64,000 nt of DNA from NCBI RefSeq assembly GCF_037102585.1, contig NW_027043831.1:186001-250000 (forward strand), read 5' to 3'. Position 1 is the stretch's first letter; every line of letters begins with the position of its first letter. Under the pieces are notes generated by a model. That model was given only the letters and a program-made list of their open reading frames with translations, ran no database searches and was not told the DNA's origin. This stretch comes from Saccharomycopsis crataegensis. Lineage: Eukaryota; Ascomycota; Saccharomycetes; Ascoideales; Saccharomycopsidaceae. Made by a program: the position numbers and the translations under genes. Positions 13,201-20,797 of this stretch are shown here, in pieces.

Positions 13201-14157
13201 ACTCCAATAATATTAAGCTGCTCCGAAGGTTTGGATCCAACGTTTAAAGTGGAGACGGTTGCCTCTTCTAGGGATATGAAATTGGTTGTTATCGCCATGG
13301 GCTCTTCAGAAGCAATTGATATTTTGAACCAAGAAATTAAAAAGGCGACTGCCGAAGGATACTGGATAGTTGTCCAAAACGCCCAAATGGCTCCATCTTG
13401 GTTAGAATACTTATCCAAACAAATTGGCTCATTTGCGCTGAATAAAAAGTTCAGATTATTTTTGACTTGTCATCTATCATCTGTGATTCCAACAACCTTG
13501 TTGAGACGGTCCTACCTAATGACATTTGAAAAAGTTCAAGGCTTGAAGAGCTCTTTGAATGAGGCAATTACCAGTATTTCAGATATCAGTGTGAAAAACA
13601 CCCCAGTTGAGAGAAAGCATGTGCTCTTTTTATTATCGTGGTACCATTCAATTATCGAAGAAAGGTCAAGATACATTCCGATCGGTTGGGGTGTTGATCA
13701 TGATTTTAATAATACTGATTTCCAATTCAGTATGGATATAATCGATAGAGTTATTGATAATGTTTCTACTGGAAGAGTCAATATTTCTCCAGAAGCCATT
13801 CCTTGGGACGAAATTCAATATTTAGTAGGAAATCTTGGTTACGGTGGTAAAATTTACGACGATAATGATAAGGATAGTTTGGATAAGTTAACTAAGACTA
13901 TCTTCAGTGCGAAGTCATTTGAATTTGATTACAATTTAATCGCCAATGATATGACGGTTGAAACAGGTGAATCTTTGAGTCCACCTGAGGGACGCACGCT
14001 TGATGCTTATAAAAGTTGGGTTAATGCTTTACCTGATAGCCAACCGGCAAGCTGGATCGGGTTACAAAATGATGTTGAATCCATTATGGTTATTACCAAG
14101 GGTAAAGAAGTTTCCAAGCTTGTTCTCGAACTTGCTGATAATTTTGACGAGTTTTGA
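1279..14157 (+). CDS. DYN1: Cytoplasmic dynein heavy chain
   Basis: A single 4292-codon reading frame, slightly longer than S. cerevisiae Dyn1 (4092). The N-terminal ~1800 residues are the tail and linker. The motor shows AAA1 Walker A GPAGTGKT at 1952-1959 with CFDEFNRL and the AAA1 motif MNPTYAGRSTLPENLK; AAA2 GSSGCGKT at 2232-2239; AAA3 GPPGSGKT at 2583-2590 with FIDEINLP; AAA4 GDSTSGKT at 2918-2925 with FIIDESNI. The antiparallel coiled-coil stalk spans about 3135-3454, with the microtubule-binding tip near 3255-3390. AAA5 and AAA6 follow and the C-terminus is short, as in fungi. All four classical P-loops look intact. In yeasts this motor pulls astral microtubules to position the spindle. 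A run of 15 serines (residues 3923-3937, all TCT codons) sits just before AAA6. The start was chosen as the first ATG after a TA-rich promoter; no intron is needed. Confidence 0.97.
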   Translation: MVFKAFNHNTQTIASNSEQRISDNVNLSTLLERLLTFAFNLAKLFQSATINDAIYFNNHQSKAIFHEFLTSTVASTIFIVKTSTTTDVQDSSDLSQKDSFTLMSQLSLVENSVSTIVLIKERGAILGSASLDQQIQVINLPRQLYLPTSLSSSSSDDDDDNVGQENNSASKDNRRSYEMLKTLVSLGISPYFEALVQVNNNNNSTTTYKDTEYDKPSEEENNNAIINTKKKFGELALSLQHILQSVHVPDLVLSVHPAIKLAVEQSIAAGGTKDPVEFLPNELLSDSVFLNKLQNIVNEWVKAAQDTSRLAKDTIDGNVVDEINFWSSMESALLSIQDQLNSKEIQTTLNVLRNAKRFYATVSLLSDTGLKEALATANQYNQLLKDLPIEELLSASTFKKVEEAIVLIMNHMKKLRVTSYPISRALKLVESVSFEVDKKVKQLLSGAQVRVMDLPYEAFLQKIDEINSVFTLFDKQIKEFTNLARELLRKRSEKFIFIKINSHTVAFRERLGYLYDFRVEHNEMILALSNIINPANTNKDFFLQSSMLVVHKLSEQDPIAEMEFAYEAVRVINISDTSIEGKKKWDVAEKLYNTRIEKVENTVTIMLREIISKSKTFTEIYSIFKKFSFLLTKPSINASVEEYQDKLLGIARRDLANLQNHFLKQNESRALFAKKDIQNISSVIIWARQIESKLNSLLERLQLILGPNWNEYGDGQKIHSEALVFKKKLNVDNIYDTWLRETSFTKISSAVSNPVLKMLKKNDDEYELLVNFDPDWILLFKEVRNLCYQNFQVPHQVISISRTVRRIYPFVISLTEAIKNLHKLLKRFDQLKDLRVLLIDEKKQLFELLKECLNITWDDLVKAYDYQKMNTKIRQASQKGKRVSSSYSSVSISGAETLEDDLIENKSLKLVSVFESSLEKFQSDIIGVENYMLKISGLLLELLDCEYGYKPFQSRVEEIQKIINKIILENYGKVTILVTNINRKIEEILRKRLIDKLNSINQLNLHEFLPETKHEIILKNLTIYITPAIEYSKQAWMNSIQELVNVARKQKKITHQNFDILYSDNGASSDSELSICSSLEFSSLEFSAETEISTVLKLISEEFTKCEVYANEWYNFQSLWDLRPEDLYKNLQKDISLWIQVLNDIRQSRRVFDTVDTSKKIGPLLFEYEQTQLRVNSKYDNWQKDVLLSFSEILANSMKEMGSELGSSRKFLEETSINVSSTKETIQLIANVHKYNDCLESWGKKLELFRTGQNLLVKNRFAFPSDWLHTEQVENDYDALNKILTKRLSQIEVENHVIVKRFEGEFARVEGQISTFKDDWSDKKPVSGSLVPSAALNLLRSFEQRLDNLQNQKSLLEQAAKILVLPMSLNENLNGLPEEVADFKSVWSSIEILYNSLQDIRRTIWTEVSPRTVRHQLDELLASARSMPSKVRQYSAFEQLQNQFKLLIKVNPLLSDLKSEALKERHWKELFTTMSMDFVPLQVMTLGDVWDLHLQLNEAIIKELIAKANGEKILEDFLTKVKDNWGSVTLDLFNYQTKCRLVRGWDALFKQCSEDIDLLAAMHHSAFFLIFEQEANSWENKLNKLYVLLDIWIDVQRQWVYLDGVFGENKDIKRLLPIESSRFQNITVEFFRLLKVIYKSPFVIDVIEIEEIQSTMERNLEILARIRKALGDYLEKQREFFPRFYFIGNDDLLNIIGNSDDPKFIGNYLNKVYGNIHGIDYDGDAITAVFSKEQEVVKLLEPVVVGNYSSLVEWLKELEFQLKQSLALYVEQAVGDLIELIKSGELKLDSFLAWVRLYPCQALLLALQICWTKVVEEAIKSGDFTELKESFDVLLTLVSSAVMENLSTVDRQKLEILIIEVVYEYNVIVKLQTQNVNSLTSFIWKSKMKYYLNKTSSDHFEKISIKLIDSIYHYGFEYQGLTPSLVKNNIIEGSFISYNETLACKKGGCSFGPAGTGKTESVKEFAKALGRPVLVFNCDESFDFSAISRILLGICQVGASVCFDEFNRLDSQMLSAVSSQIEKIELGLSRKDTTVDLLGTTTKLNRNTSIFITMNPTYAGRSTLPENLKKLFRSFSVSKTDKEAITEVILFSQGFKNAKEIAKKVIQLFNGLQLKLTKQIHYDFGLRAIKSTINYCGKLRRQNLTADENHLIYQGIHTSIAPKLVQSDSMIFKDLTESIFGGNLEQKSHHELVSYIEKVIVEENLSANPEFLQKVLQLHELSTNHHGTMMVGSSGCGKTTARNVLLKALQKFDGVETLSYVINPKISKDILYGTLDVTTREFKDGIFTSLLRKIVANLRGELSKRIWIIFDGDVDPEWVENLNSLLDDNKVFTLPNGEHISLPDSVRIIFETDSLKHATPATVSRCGMVWFSDSLISAREVLSMYVKKFEASDFASGESVDKLVFLRKFFSNCIQKTLLNSESDILDIIIKHSSELKHIFKFIVKEKIDMMVSIYCSLYKKLATTYQENDSLFDNDNIKTYALKALIFSIYWSFCSDCQTEDQEKFNSFICQQFDIVDGLTLLNETILLPDISWTKWSSLVPVADLEYLDVNEQLIIPTVDTVRLESFINIFLEQNKFLILCGPPGSGKTMTVLDCLRASNRELISINFSGKSVVDDLLSALHQYCMYSRTSSGVSLKPKSNKEVVCFIDEINLPSLDDFGSQPIICFLRELVQSGGFYSKENVFVKLENVKFVAACNPSTDQGRHQLSTRFLSLCPIIFVDYPSGESLRTIYRSFAQQVFSRQQIIYPFTMNIVDMMIDIYYQLRTKIDVLSPRDLTRLMRSIFFGVEHNSDNEEMTLNDFLRLFVNESLRLFSDRMSSSEVKEWILNVLKENIAKSFETCDGAYIFKQPILYSKWLSTSYSPVEINEFRSFVNERLKVFSNEVLDTKLVLYQDCLDYIARLDRVLSLPQGHLILVGDSTSGKTTLSRFVAWVNGIQVVQLAVHRNFSLQDFDATLRGILRRAGALGEKICFIIDESNILESSFIERMNTLLANSEIPSLFSGNEFSDLMSICMEQTQQLGLLLDTEEELYKWFTQQISQNLHVIFTINSPDDSNGPQILSSPALLNRCVVNWMGDWSNDTLFEVASEMLGSVSFDDRNSAMLALIDIHRFHFGETSNDSPKRVPANFVDLLENFLKLYREKESELEGHQRHINVGLDKFRDTVIQVKDLKDTLSIKQQQLKAKDIEAKAMLDKMLVDQNEAERKQEASIQVKEALKIQEIEISERTTIVNENMETMIPIIEAAAQNVKNIKKQNLSELRSMNNPPDAVKMTLECVCALLGFGRKTTWKEIQTITRRDDFVLSILNFENNITPDLRQYLQNTYFSHANFNVNSVTRASKACGPLLAWIEAQVKYSHVLDQVEPLRNEVLGLEESEKENKAKLLAIGQMLQELELKIGQYKDGYSSLIREIENIKTEMSSVEKKVGRSLALMDSLVQERERWSKVSFTRERLHLLGNCMISAAFLSYMGYYDQKTRNHVLRVWKETLNDKGIVFDKNLIISDFLSTPGEVLSWQKKGLSSDELLTQNMVIIKNSNKYPFIIDPSGQIVQVISNIIAPKKLIITSFLDKGFVKQIEHALRFGTSILIEDAEYLDPVISGILKREFTNTGGRLLLKLGSQEIDCSPDFKLYLHTRNPQVQIPSHISGRSTIVNFTTTKSSLESKVLNLTLLKKEPEVEEKRQNLIKMNDEYKAHLRKLEEDLLTSLGVTTGSILDNDELVATLENIKTESNEIEIKMKESDNVMSTIENILDKYTSLASHSSAIFAVLNSLSSVNRFYQFSLEYFLDIFNHILCLPNDSGDAVEFFVHQLYKEVYQRISLSLKELDRSTLGLCLYFVYIKSKFGDDASFAVKSLLNSVGQGDYEKALLKCFNLLNISKTKIDKFANDLSQVSFDQIFESVNGDDKDRILGLKTMLSIVFNQLTNSSSSSSSSSSSSSSSFLSSVPDITNQTIGFGSNNSTETENLEKVINNYTQSSTPIILSCSEGLDPTFKVETVASSRDMKLVVIAMGSSEAIDILNQEIKKATAEGYWIVVQNAQMAPSWLEYLSKQIGSFALNKKFRLFLTCHLSSVIPTTLLRRSYLMTFEKVQGLKSSLNEAITSISDISVKNTPVERKHVLFLLSWYHSIIEERSRYIPIGWGVDHDFNNTDFQFSMDIIDRVIDNVSTGRVNISPEAIPWDEIQYLVGNLGYGGKIYDDNDKDSLDKLTKTIFSAKSFEFDYNLIANDMTVETGESLSPPEGRTLDAYKSWVNALPDSQPASWIGLQNDVESIMVITKGKEVSKLVLELADNFDEF
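13045..13089 (+). repeat. TCT trinucleotide microsatellite within DYN1 (15 serines)
   Basis: Fifteen identical TCT codons in a row encode polyserine in the linker between AAA5 and AAA6. The purity at codon level indicates slippage rather than selection for particular residues, so its length is likely to vary between strains. Confidence 0.95.
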
Positions 14158-14443
14158 TTTTGTTATCTTACAGCTATCTTTTTTTTTTGTTTTTGTCTAC
14201 ACTTTCTGTTTCTACTCTTCTGCGATCATATTGATAGAGTTTAATTTTTAATTTTCTCATGGGTATTATTTGTTAACTTAGTTTGTCTCTCCATTTTTCA
14301 TTTTTATTTTTCTAGAATTATTTTCAAAGTGAAATAGATGCTCATTATAATATTATCAATATCCGCTACAATGTAGAAAATTTCAAAGCATAAATAGTTC
14401 ACATTACTTGAAATTATATATACAAGTTCACTTTAGATATCAA

Positions 14444-14980
14444 TCAATCCTTCGAAGGCTTCTTAACACCGTATTTACTTCTTGAAGTAACTCTATTCAC
14501 GACACCTGCAAGATCCATTCCACCTCTCACCAAATGGTACTTTACACCAGGAAGATCTTGACATCTACCACCTCTAACAAAAACCACACTGTGCTCTTGG
14601 GCATTGTGACCCTCCCCTGGAATATAAGCAGTGACAAACTTCCCGTTTGTAAGTCTAACTCTGGCAGCCTTTCTTTGAGCCGAATTTGGCTTCTTTGGCT
14701 TCAACACCATAACTCTTACAACAACCCCTTTTCTGATTGGGGAATTGTCCAAATGTGGAGAGTAGTCAACCTTTCTCTTTGCTGGCTTGACAGCACCTCT
14801 TTTTAGTTGATTGAGGGTGACAAATCTCTTCTGACTAGTGTTCAATATCGAAGATAATGAAGGAGCTGTGTTATTAAAAAGGGACGATGGTAAGACATTG
14901 TTTGAGTTTACTGTCTTCAAGAACCCTGAGCGAGCAACAGGAGCACTCGCGAGCAAACTTTTGAATCCAAGGCGGAACAT
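14444..14980 (-). CDS. MRPS12: Mitochondrial small-subunit ribosomal protein uS12m
   Basis: A 178-residue protein of the S12 family. Residues 1 to about 52 are rich in Arg, Ser and Leu and lack acidic residues, as in a mitochondrial presequence. The conserved core follows: [17 protein letters not shown] from 94, [19 protein letters not shown] from 121, and [11 protein letters not shown] at 143-153. These decoding-centre loops define uS12. The protein sits at the decoding site of the mitochondrial small subunit. It converges on DYN1 (286 bp between stop codons) and diverges from ACP1, another mitochondrial gene, with about 227 bp between starts, so the two may share a promoter. No truncation or missing motif is seen. 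Confidence 0.95.
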   Translation of the reverse strand: MFRLGFKSLLASAPVARSGFLKTVNSNNVLPSSLFNNTAPSLSSILNTSQKRFVTLNQLKRGAVKPAKRKVDYSPHLDNSPIRKGVVVRVMVLKPKKPNSAQRKAARVRLTNGKFVTAYIPGEGHNAQEHSVVFVRGGRCQDLPGVKYHLVRGGMDLAGVVNRVTSRSKYGVKKPSKD

Positions 14981-15207
14981 GACCTGTTTTATGTGTTATT
15001 ATTATTATTATTATTGTTAATGCCACTAACCGATCAATGGTTGCATCTCACTTGAAATTTTTTTTAATATCACCAAAAGTTTACCGTTCCTGTGAAGTGA
15101 CCCGGCCTCGTTTTTTTGCAGCCTATGAAAATCGCGGAAATGTAAATAGTGTATCACCGAATATGACATAGAAATGGTACAAATCACTAGCAATAATCGA
15201 TATAATA

Positions 15208-15740
15208 ATGTTCCGTTCCGCTCTTATCAAGTCTATTAGAACCCCTGTCTTGAGATTTTCCCTCCCTAAGGCTTCTCCAGCTGTTTTCATCAATAGCTAC
15301 AGACTCAAGACCCAATTTCAACCTATACAAAATGTTAGATTGTACTCTCACGCCCCAGAATTGACCAAAGAAATCATTACTGAAAGAGTTATTGAATTGT
15401 TGGAAGGTTTCGACAAGGTATGATGATATTATTCTTTCTCTATTCGTTTGTTTTTTTTATATGCTTATTGGGTATATTTCGTAAACAGTTCATATGAGGT
15501 TCGGCAAGAAAATTGGATTTGAAAACTAACTGTTATTATTAATAGATCGAAGACAAATCAAAAATCACAGCTGAAGCTCACTTCTCTAAGGACTTGAACC
15601 TTGATTCTTTGGATATTGTTGAAGTTGTTATGGCTCTTGAAGAAGAATTTTCTATCAGTGTTGGTGATGAAGAAGCTGATACCATTAAAAGTGTCCAACA
15701 GGCCATTGATTTGATCGCTGCTCAACCAGATTCCGCATAA
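15208..15740 (+). CDS. ACP1: Mitochondrial acyl carrier protein (one intron)
   Basis: The coding sequence joins 15208-15417 and 15546-15740, giving 134 residues. The donor is GTATGA at 15418, the branch site AACTAAC at 15524-15530 and the acceptor TAG at 15543-15545; the phase-0 junction gives LEGFDK then IEDKSKI, as in other ACPs. Residues 1 to about 46 look like a mitochondrial presequence (Arg, Ser, no acids). The phosphopantetheine attachment site is Ser91 in the LNLDSLD motif, followed by the acidic helix EVVMALEEEF. The protein carries acyl chains in mitochondrial type II fatty-acid synthesis, feeding lipoate, and is also known as a partner of LYR proteins in Fe-S cluster and complex I assembly. 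Unspliced RNA ends at the TGA inside the donor, so splicing is essential. Confidence 0.96.
15418..15545 (+). other. ACP1 intron, 128 nt
   Basis: Donor GTATGA, branch AACTAAC at 15524-15530, acceptor AATAG ending at 15545. It is phase 0 and the donor contains an in-frame TGA. Removal joins two halves of a continuous ACP domain, which confirms both ends. Confidence 0.93.
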
Positions 15741-16031
15741 ATCAATATTTTGAATTACTTTTGTACATTTAATAATCCATGAATTAAAAGACACTCATGA
15801 TGTTTATGAAATATTTAAGGGCTCACTTGCCTAGGCTTGTAAATTGATCTCGACTTACTTTAACGTCTATCATAAAGGTGTTTAAGTTTAAAAATGTATT
15901 AATAAAAAGCATAACAAGAAAAATATAAAAGGAAAAAAAAAAAGATATCATATAAATGATACATGGATAGAAAAAAAAAAAAAAAAAAAGACTATAAATA
16001 ACAAGAAAATCACAAAATCACATATCACGAA

Positions 16032-19000
16032 TCAGAATATATCACCGCTATCTGCTAGATCATGTTTACCTCTTCTCTTCCAGTAGGTACCATTATACTT
16101 CCAGTAGTTTTCTTTGGTGATAGGATGGACATCTCTGTCAAAAAACTTTGTTTTATAGGAGGTTCCTGAAGTTTCTCTCATTTTTCTCGCAGCTCTCTGC
16201 TTCTCTTCAACTCTGTTCTTTTCATCGGCAGCATCGTCATATCTACCATCCTCCATTGCTCTTTGATCAGGTCTGAGTCTGGTATCTGTAGGGGCAAGCC
16301 AGTTCTTTAAATGAGGTTGTAAGGCGTTCAAAGAAATAGAAAACAAAGTCAAATTGAATGGTCTCTTTGGTCTAGGGTTCACTTGCCAAAGCAAAAACTT
16401 ATCGTTTGGATCATCTGATTCAGGAACACCTTCTTTGTTTAATTTTCTGCAGTAAATCTTGGAGTCCCAGTGTCCCTTAATTGCGTAACATGGTTCATCA
16501 TTTTTGTTGTAAACAGTACCCTTCACTTCATATGCAGACGACGCTCTCCATCCTCTAGCCTTGAATTCCAAGGTGACATGATCACCAGTGGTGTGGTTAA
16601 CAATTTTCATTTCACCATAGTTATCAACAACTGGATTACCCACGATAATACCAACGACAGAACTGGTTACTCTATTCCAGGTGATGATTTCCTCATCAGC
16701 AATTTTATTACCAGCGGTGTCTTTCACAAATTTATCCGGTCTCAAATGCAAATACCATTTACCCAAAGGCTTAATATCAAAGGATCTACCATTGAATTTT
16801 GACTTCACCGCACTTTCACCGTAATAATCCCACTTTGGAGATTCTGCCAAGGCAGCACTGATAGGAGGATGATGGCTAACTTGTTCAACGAAAAATCTGA
16901 AATTTTTATCAGGTCTAGCATATTCAAACGTTTCACCCAATAATGGATTGAAAGGCTTGGCGACTCTAATAAGTGTAGAGGCATATTCAGAAGAACCAAA
17001 AGCAGCAACATAACATAATCTTAAAGTTGAATCATCAATGGACGCAGCCTTATCTATCAATTCAGTGTATTCAACCCCTTCGGCCACACGCTGCAAAAGA
17101 GAGGTACATTCATTGAAAGAAACAGGCAAAGTAATCTTTGTCATATCCTTACCAATCATGGACTTCAAAATACCCCAAAGAGATATCTTTGGTCTATCAT
17201 CCTCATCCTTGGAAAGTTTGGTTCTTATTGGATCTTCGTAACCATTATAGGTCTTTTCCTTTAATAACAATTCATTTTTCTTTTCTTGAACAGTATTAAG
17301 TTCAATTGGGGTAGGATAGTAAGTAGCATTATCATCCACAATCGCCTCTACCTTAGTAGTTTGGTCAGTCAATGTCTCATCAGCGGTCTCTGTACGCTTG
17401 ATATCAGCAGCCACCCCGCCGGCTTGTGGTTTTGCAACGGCGATGTCTTCAACCTCCTTGTTGTTCGAAGTTTCATCGATAAATGGATTTTCAGTCTCGT
17501 CTTCTGCGAAATCATCAAAATCAAAGAATTCATCATCAGAATCAGAATCAGTATCTTCCTCTTCAACAAATTGCATCAATTTCTGATCTTGCAAACTATC
17601 AGATAGCATAATACTTTTACGTGGAGAAAAGTTACTTGACTCACTGGATTCAGTATTAGTACTATTGAGAGCTGGAGGGTTGGAGGAAGCTTTAGGAGTT
17701 GTGCTTACTTCTGGCTGAATATTGGTTGTTGTCTCTTCTTCAGGTTTTGAATCATCGACCGCAATTATTGGTGCGTTGTTTGATAAACTCTTAATTTTTT
17801 CCACCTGGGCAGATTCAGCATCGTGTACTGCATCACTAATAATTCTTCTGAGCCCCAACTCATTTTCGTCAAGGGATGAAAGATCACTATTGCCGGCTTG
17901 CATCAACTTCTCGCGCAAGATTTTACGTAATTGTCTTCTTTCACGCTCAAATTGTTCAACCTTTTTCACGTTCTTGATATTTTCCTCTTCTAATTCTTTT
18001 ATAGATGATTCCCATAACCCATTAACATTCAATTCATTGTTCAATTTTTTGACAATCTTGAAATTATTTTTGTGAATCAAAGTTAGCAATCGCCTGTAGT
18101 CTTCAACGGCTGCTTGTAAAGCATTAGCAGAAGTCTCTAAAATGCTTCTTCTTTCTTCTCCCTCGGCAGTAGTACCCAAAGATGCCGATACCAACTCACT
18201 CAAAGAGTTCATCTCTACCAATAGAGCTTTTTGCAAAATGGTGATTTCATTTCCATGAGGTCCAATGAATTTCAAATTTGAAATATCTTTCTCAAAAATT
18301 GACACAGAATCTGCAGATATTGATTCTAATTCATCATTGAATTGTAGAACTTCCAAATCTCCTGCTTCGGATCCATTGTCTTCAATATCATCTTCAAGTT
18401 CATGATCAGCTGTGCTATAAGAGTCCTGGATAGGGGACAATATGTTATCCCTTGTTCCTGCTTTGCTGTTGTTTCTGCTTATTTGACTCAACTCCGAGAA
18501 GCTTCTGGTATGTCTACTGCTGATAATACTTGGGGTATTCGAAGGGACTCTAGAATGTCCTTTACCTTCGTGTAAGGCAGATAAGTGACTTTCAGGAGCC
18601 TTAGTGTATTCAAACGGAGTCTTCTGATTCAATTGAGAACTTCTGGAGGTGATTTCTGATGGTGCCATTAATGATGGAGCCATTAGTGATGAAGCATCGG
18701 TATTATTCCTGATGATATTAGCTTCAGCTACACTCTTGGTGTTGCTCAATTTTCTTGCTGCCTTTTCTCTATCTTTTGCGAATTTTATAGCATTCAGAAT
18801 AGCCCAAACCCATCTGTTAGTCTCCACTGAATGGTTACCTTTCAAATGCCACTTTATGTTAGCATTATGGACACCCAAGATCTCGAACTTCAATTTTTCA
18901 CTCGAATCGAGGTGTAATCTGCAATTTTTCAAATTGATAGAGCCCCTGCAGTTAGAATTAATGTCGTCTTGGTTTTTATAATAACTCAAAATACCCTGAG

Positions 19001-20039
19001 AGTCCAAAATGAACCATCTCAATTTGTAACCACTGGCAAAATTAGTCCATTTCTTCAAGTAGCCTTTGAAAGTTGGAGCTTGTTCCATGCTGCCGTTGGA
19101 GTTGATCAACACTGTTTGGGTGTTGGAGACGGGATCTATGACGGATTGTTCCTTGGAAGCTTTCTTCAAAATCTTCTTCAATTGATCAGCCTGACCAGAT
19201 GCTTTAAGTTTAGAGATGATTTCAACCGGCAATTTACCTCTTTTATCTCTTTTAAATGGGTCACCACCATGACTCAAGATCCATTGTACCATTTCAACGT
19301 CCTTCTTCTTGATAAACTCGTGCAAGACAGTGTCACCAGACTCTGGGTCCAATCCATTAATATCCAACAATTCAAAGTTACGAGGATTCGAATAAATTTG
19401 GTTCAACTTTTTGAAATCTCTATTTGTAAAACCCTTTCTCAACTCGGTAGACACCTTTTCCACATATTTTACTCTTTGTAACTGTACGAAATTGAATAAT
19501 GATGGGTTGTTTTTAATTAAGTCGATTGGCTGCTGGTTTTCGTGATTCAAAATAGTGTCGTTCACCAATGGTTGGTTCAAGAGCAATTCGATGATATCAT
19601 GCCTTTGAGACTGACAAGCTATGTGCAACGGGGTGTTACCATTTTCATCCTGATAGTTCAAGAATTGTTTGTAGCTCTTATTGGCCAATAGCTCCTCGAA
19701 AAGCTTGAACGATGAGACCTGAATTGCGAGGTGAAGTACTAAAGATTTTAAATTAGCAATCGCAGGGTTATCGACGTTATCATAAGTGGAATAAAGATTA
19801 TCAACTTTCAGGCAGTCAACGTTCTTTAATGCTTCCAAGAGCTTCAATTTGAGTAGTGGAGCATTCGATAGATAATCTCCTGCTGTTTTTTCCTGTAGTT
19901 CTCTAAGTTATATGTGTGGTTAGCATAACATATCCGTATCATGACCTACATTGCCACATATGTCCTATTGGAAATAATAAAAGTAATTCAACAAAAAAAA
20001 AAAAACTACTCACTTTCCAGGTTCAACCGGATCACTCAT
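16032..20039 (-). CDS. OSH1: Oxysterol-binding protein homologue with ankyrin, PH, FFAT and ORD (one 5' intron)
   Basis: The coding sequence joins 20039-20014 (26 nt, encoding MSDPVEPGK with a split last codon) and 19902-16032, giving 1298 residues. The second exon continues ELQEKTAGDYLSNAPLLKLK, and PLLKLKLL.AL aligns with the N-terminus of yeast Swh1/Osh1, which supports the added exon. Domains in order: ankyrin repeats (about 40-225, including DENGNTPLHIACQSQ), PH domain (about 286-383, FKGYLKKW...RWFIL), coiled region, FFAT-like motif DEFFDFDD near 800, and a sterol-binding ORD with the EQVSHHPP signature near 1015. The family moves sterol and PI4P at nucleus-vacuole, ER and Golgi contacts, with FFAT binding the ER protein Scs2 (VAP). 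SWH1 and OSH2 share this architecture; OSH1/2-type is secure, the exact orthologue less so. Confidence 0.93.
19903..20013 (-). other. OSH1 intron, 111 nt
   Basis: On the minus strand the donor is GTGAGT (20013-20008), the branch TGCTAAC (19925-19919) and the acceptor TTAG ending at 19903. It is phase 2 and splits an AAA lysine codon. The donor supplies an in-frame TGA if unspliced. The intron contains an A/T tract. Confidence 0.85.
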
Positions 20040-20797
20040 TTTTCTAGTATGCAATATTATCCAATTGTGTGACAAAACAAGTTTAAAAAGATCCAGTAAT
20101 GTCCGGCAATCTCGATAGTGGAGGTTTCTCTTTTAGTAGACACTTCATTACGTTTAATTTTCGCTACATGACAGTGAGAGCCGGGTATTCCGACATGGTT
20201 TGCTGCAGAACCGCACCTTGTGAGGTGGGAGATCCATGCCGGGCGCCCTGTTCTGTATAGTCAGCTAAACATTTTTGGAATATCACACTGCCTTTATTAT
20301 TATTATTGGTGCTTTATTAGGCATCATTTTCCTAAATTGTAAGTTTATCCTATCAATGCATGTGATTATAGCAGACATCTTTACTTGGCAACGAAGTACA
20401 TTTCTCAACATTAGAACTTCAAGCACTATGCAAAACCAGGGTTTTAAGATCTAACTCTATAGACTAATGGTTATATTCGTTTACAGAAATGACATAACAT
20501 TCAATAACGACATTTTTCTTTCACGAAAAAAAAAAAAAAAAAAAAGAGGGAGACGTGATAGAGGGATAACAAAAAGAAACAGGGAAACGAATATAGATTA
20601 TAAAACACGGCATTATAAAACATCAAGGAAGATAAAAAGAGAGAGAAAAAACGTGGCAGTAAGAACATAAATTATCAAATATATTATTATACTTGACAAT
20701 AAAACCAATCAGAACAAATGTCAGATCCAGATTTTAAGTAGGCATAAAAGAGGGGGGAAATCGTATTAATCGTAGTCTTATGATGACCTCAAAATCA
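20040..20797. other. OSH1 promoter and FMS1 3' region
   Basis: The 758-bp gap between two minus-strand genes holds no convincing ORF. A comparatively GC-rich patch at about 20168-20252 contains the perfect inverted repeat CACCT-TGTG-AGGTG (20214-20227). An A-run lies at about 20526-20544. The rest is AT-rich and probably holds the FMS1 polyadenylation signals. Confidence 0.5.

Noticed and set aside
15208-15423. ACP1 as a 71-residue protein ending in GFDKV
   Set aside because: The stop lies in a splice donor; joining across the intron gives the complete ACP with its DSLD motif.
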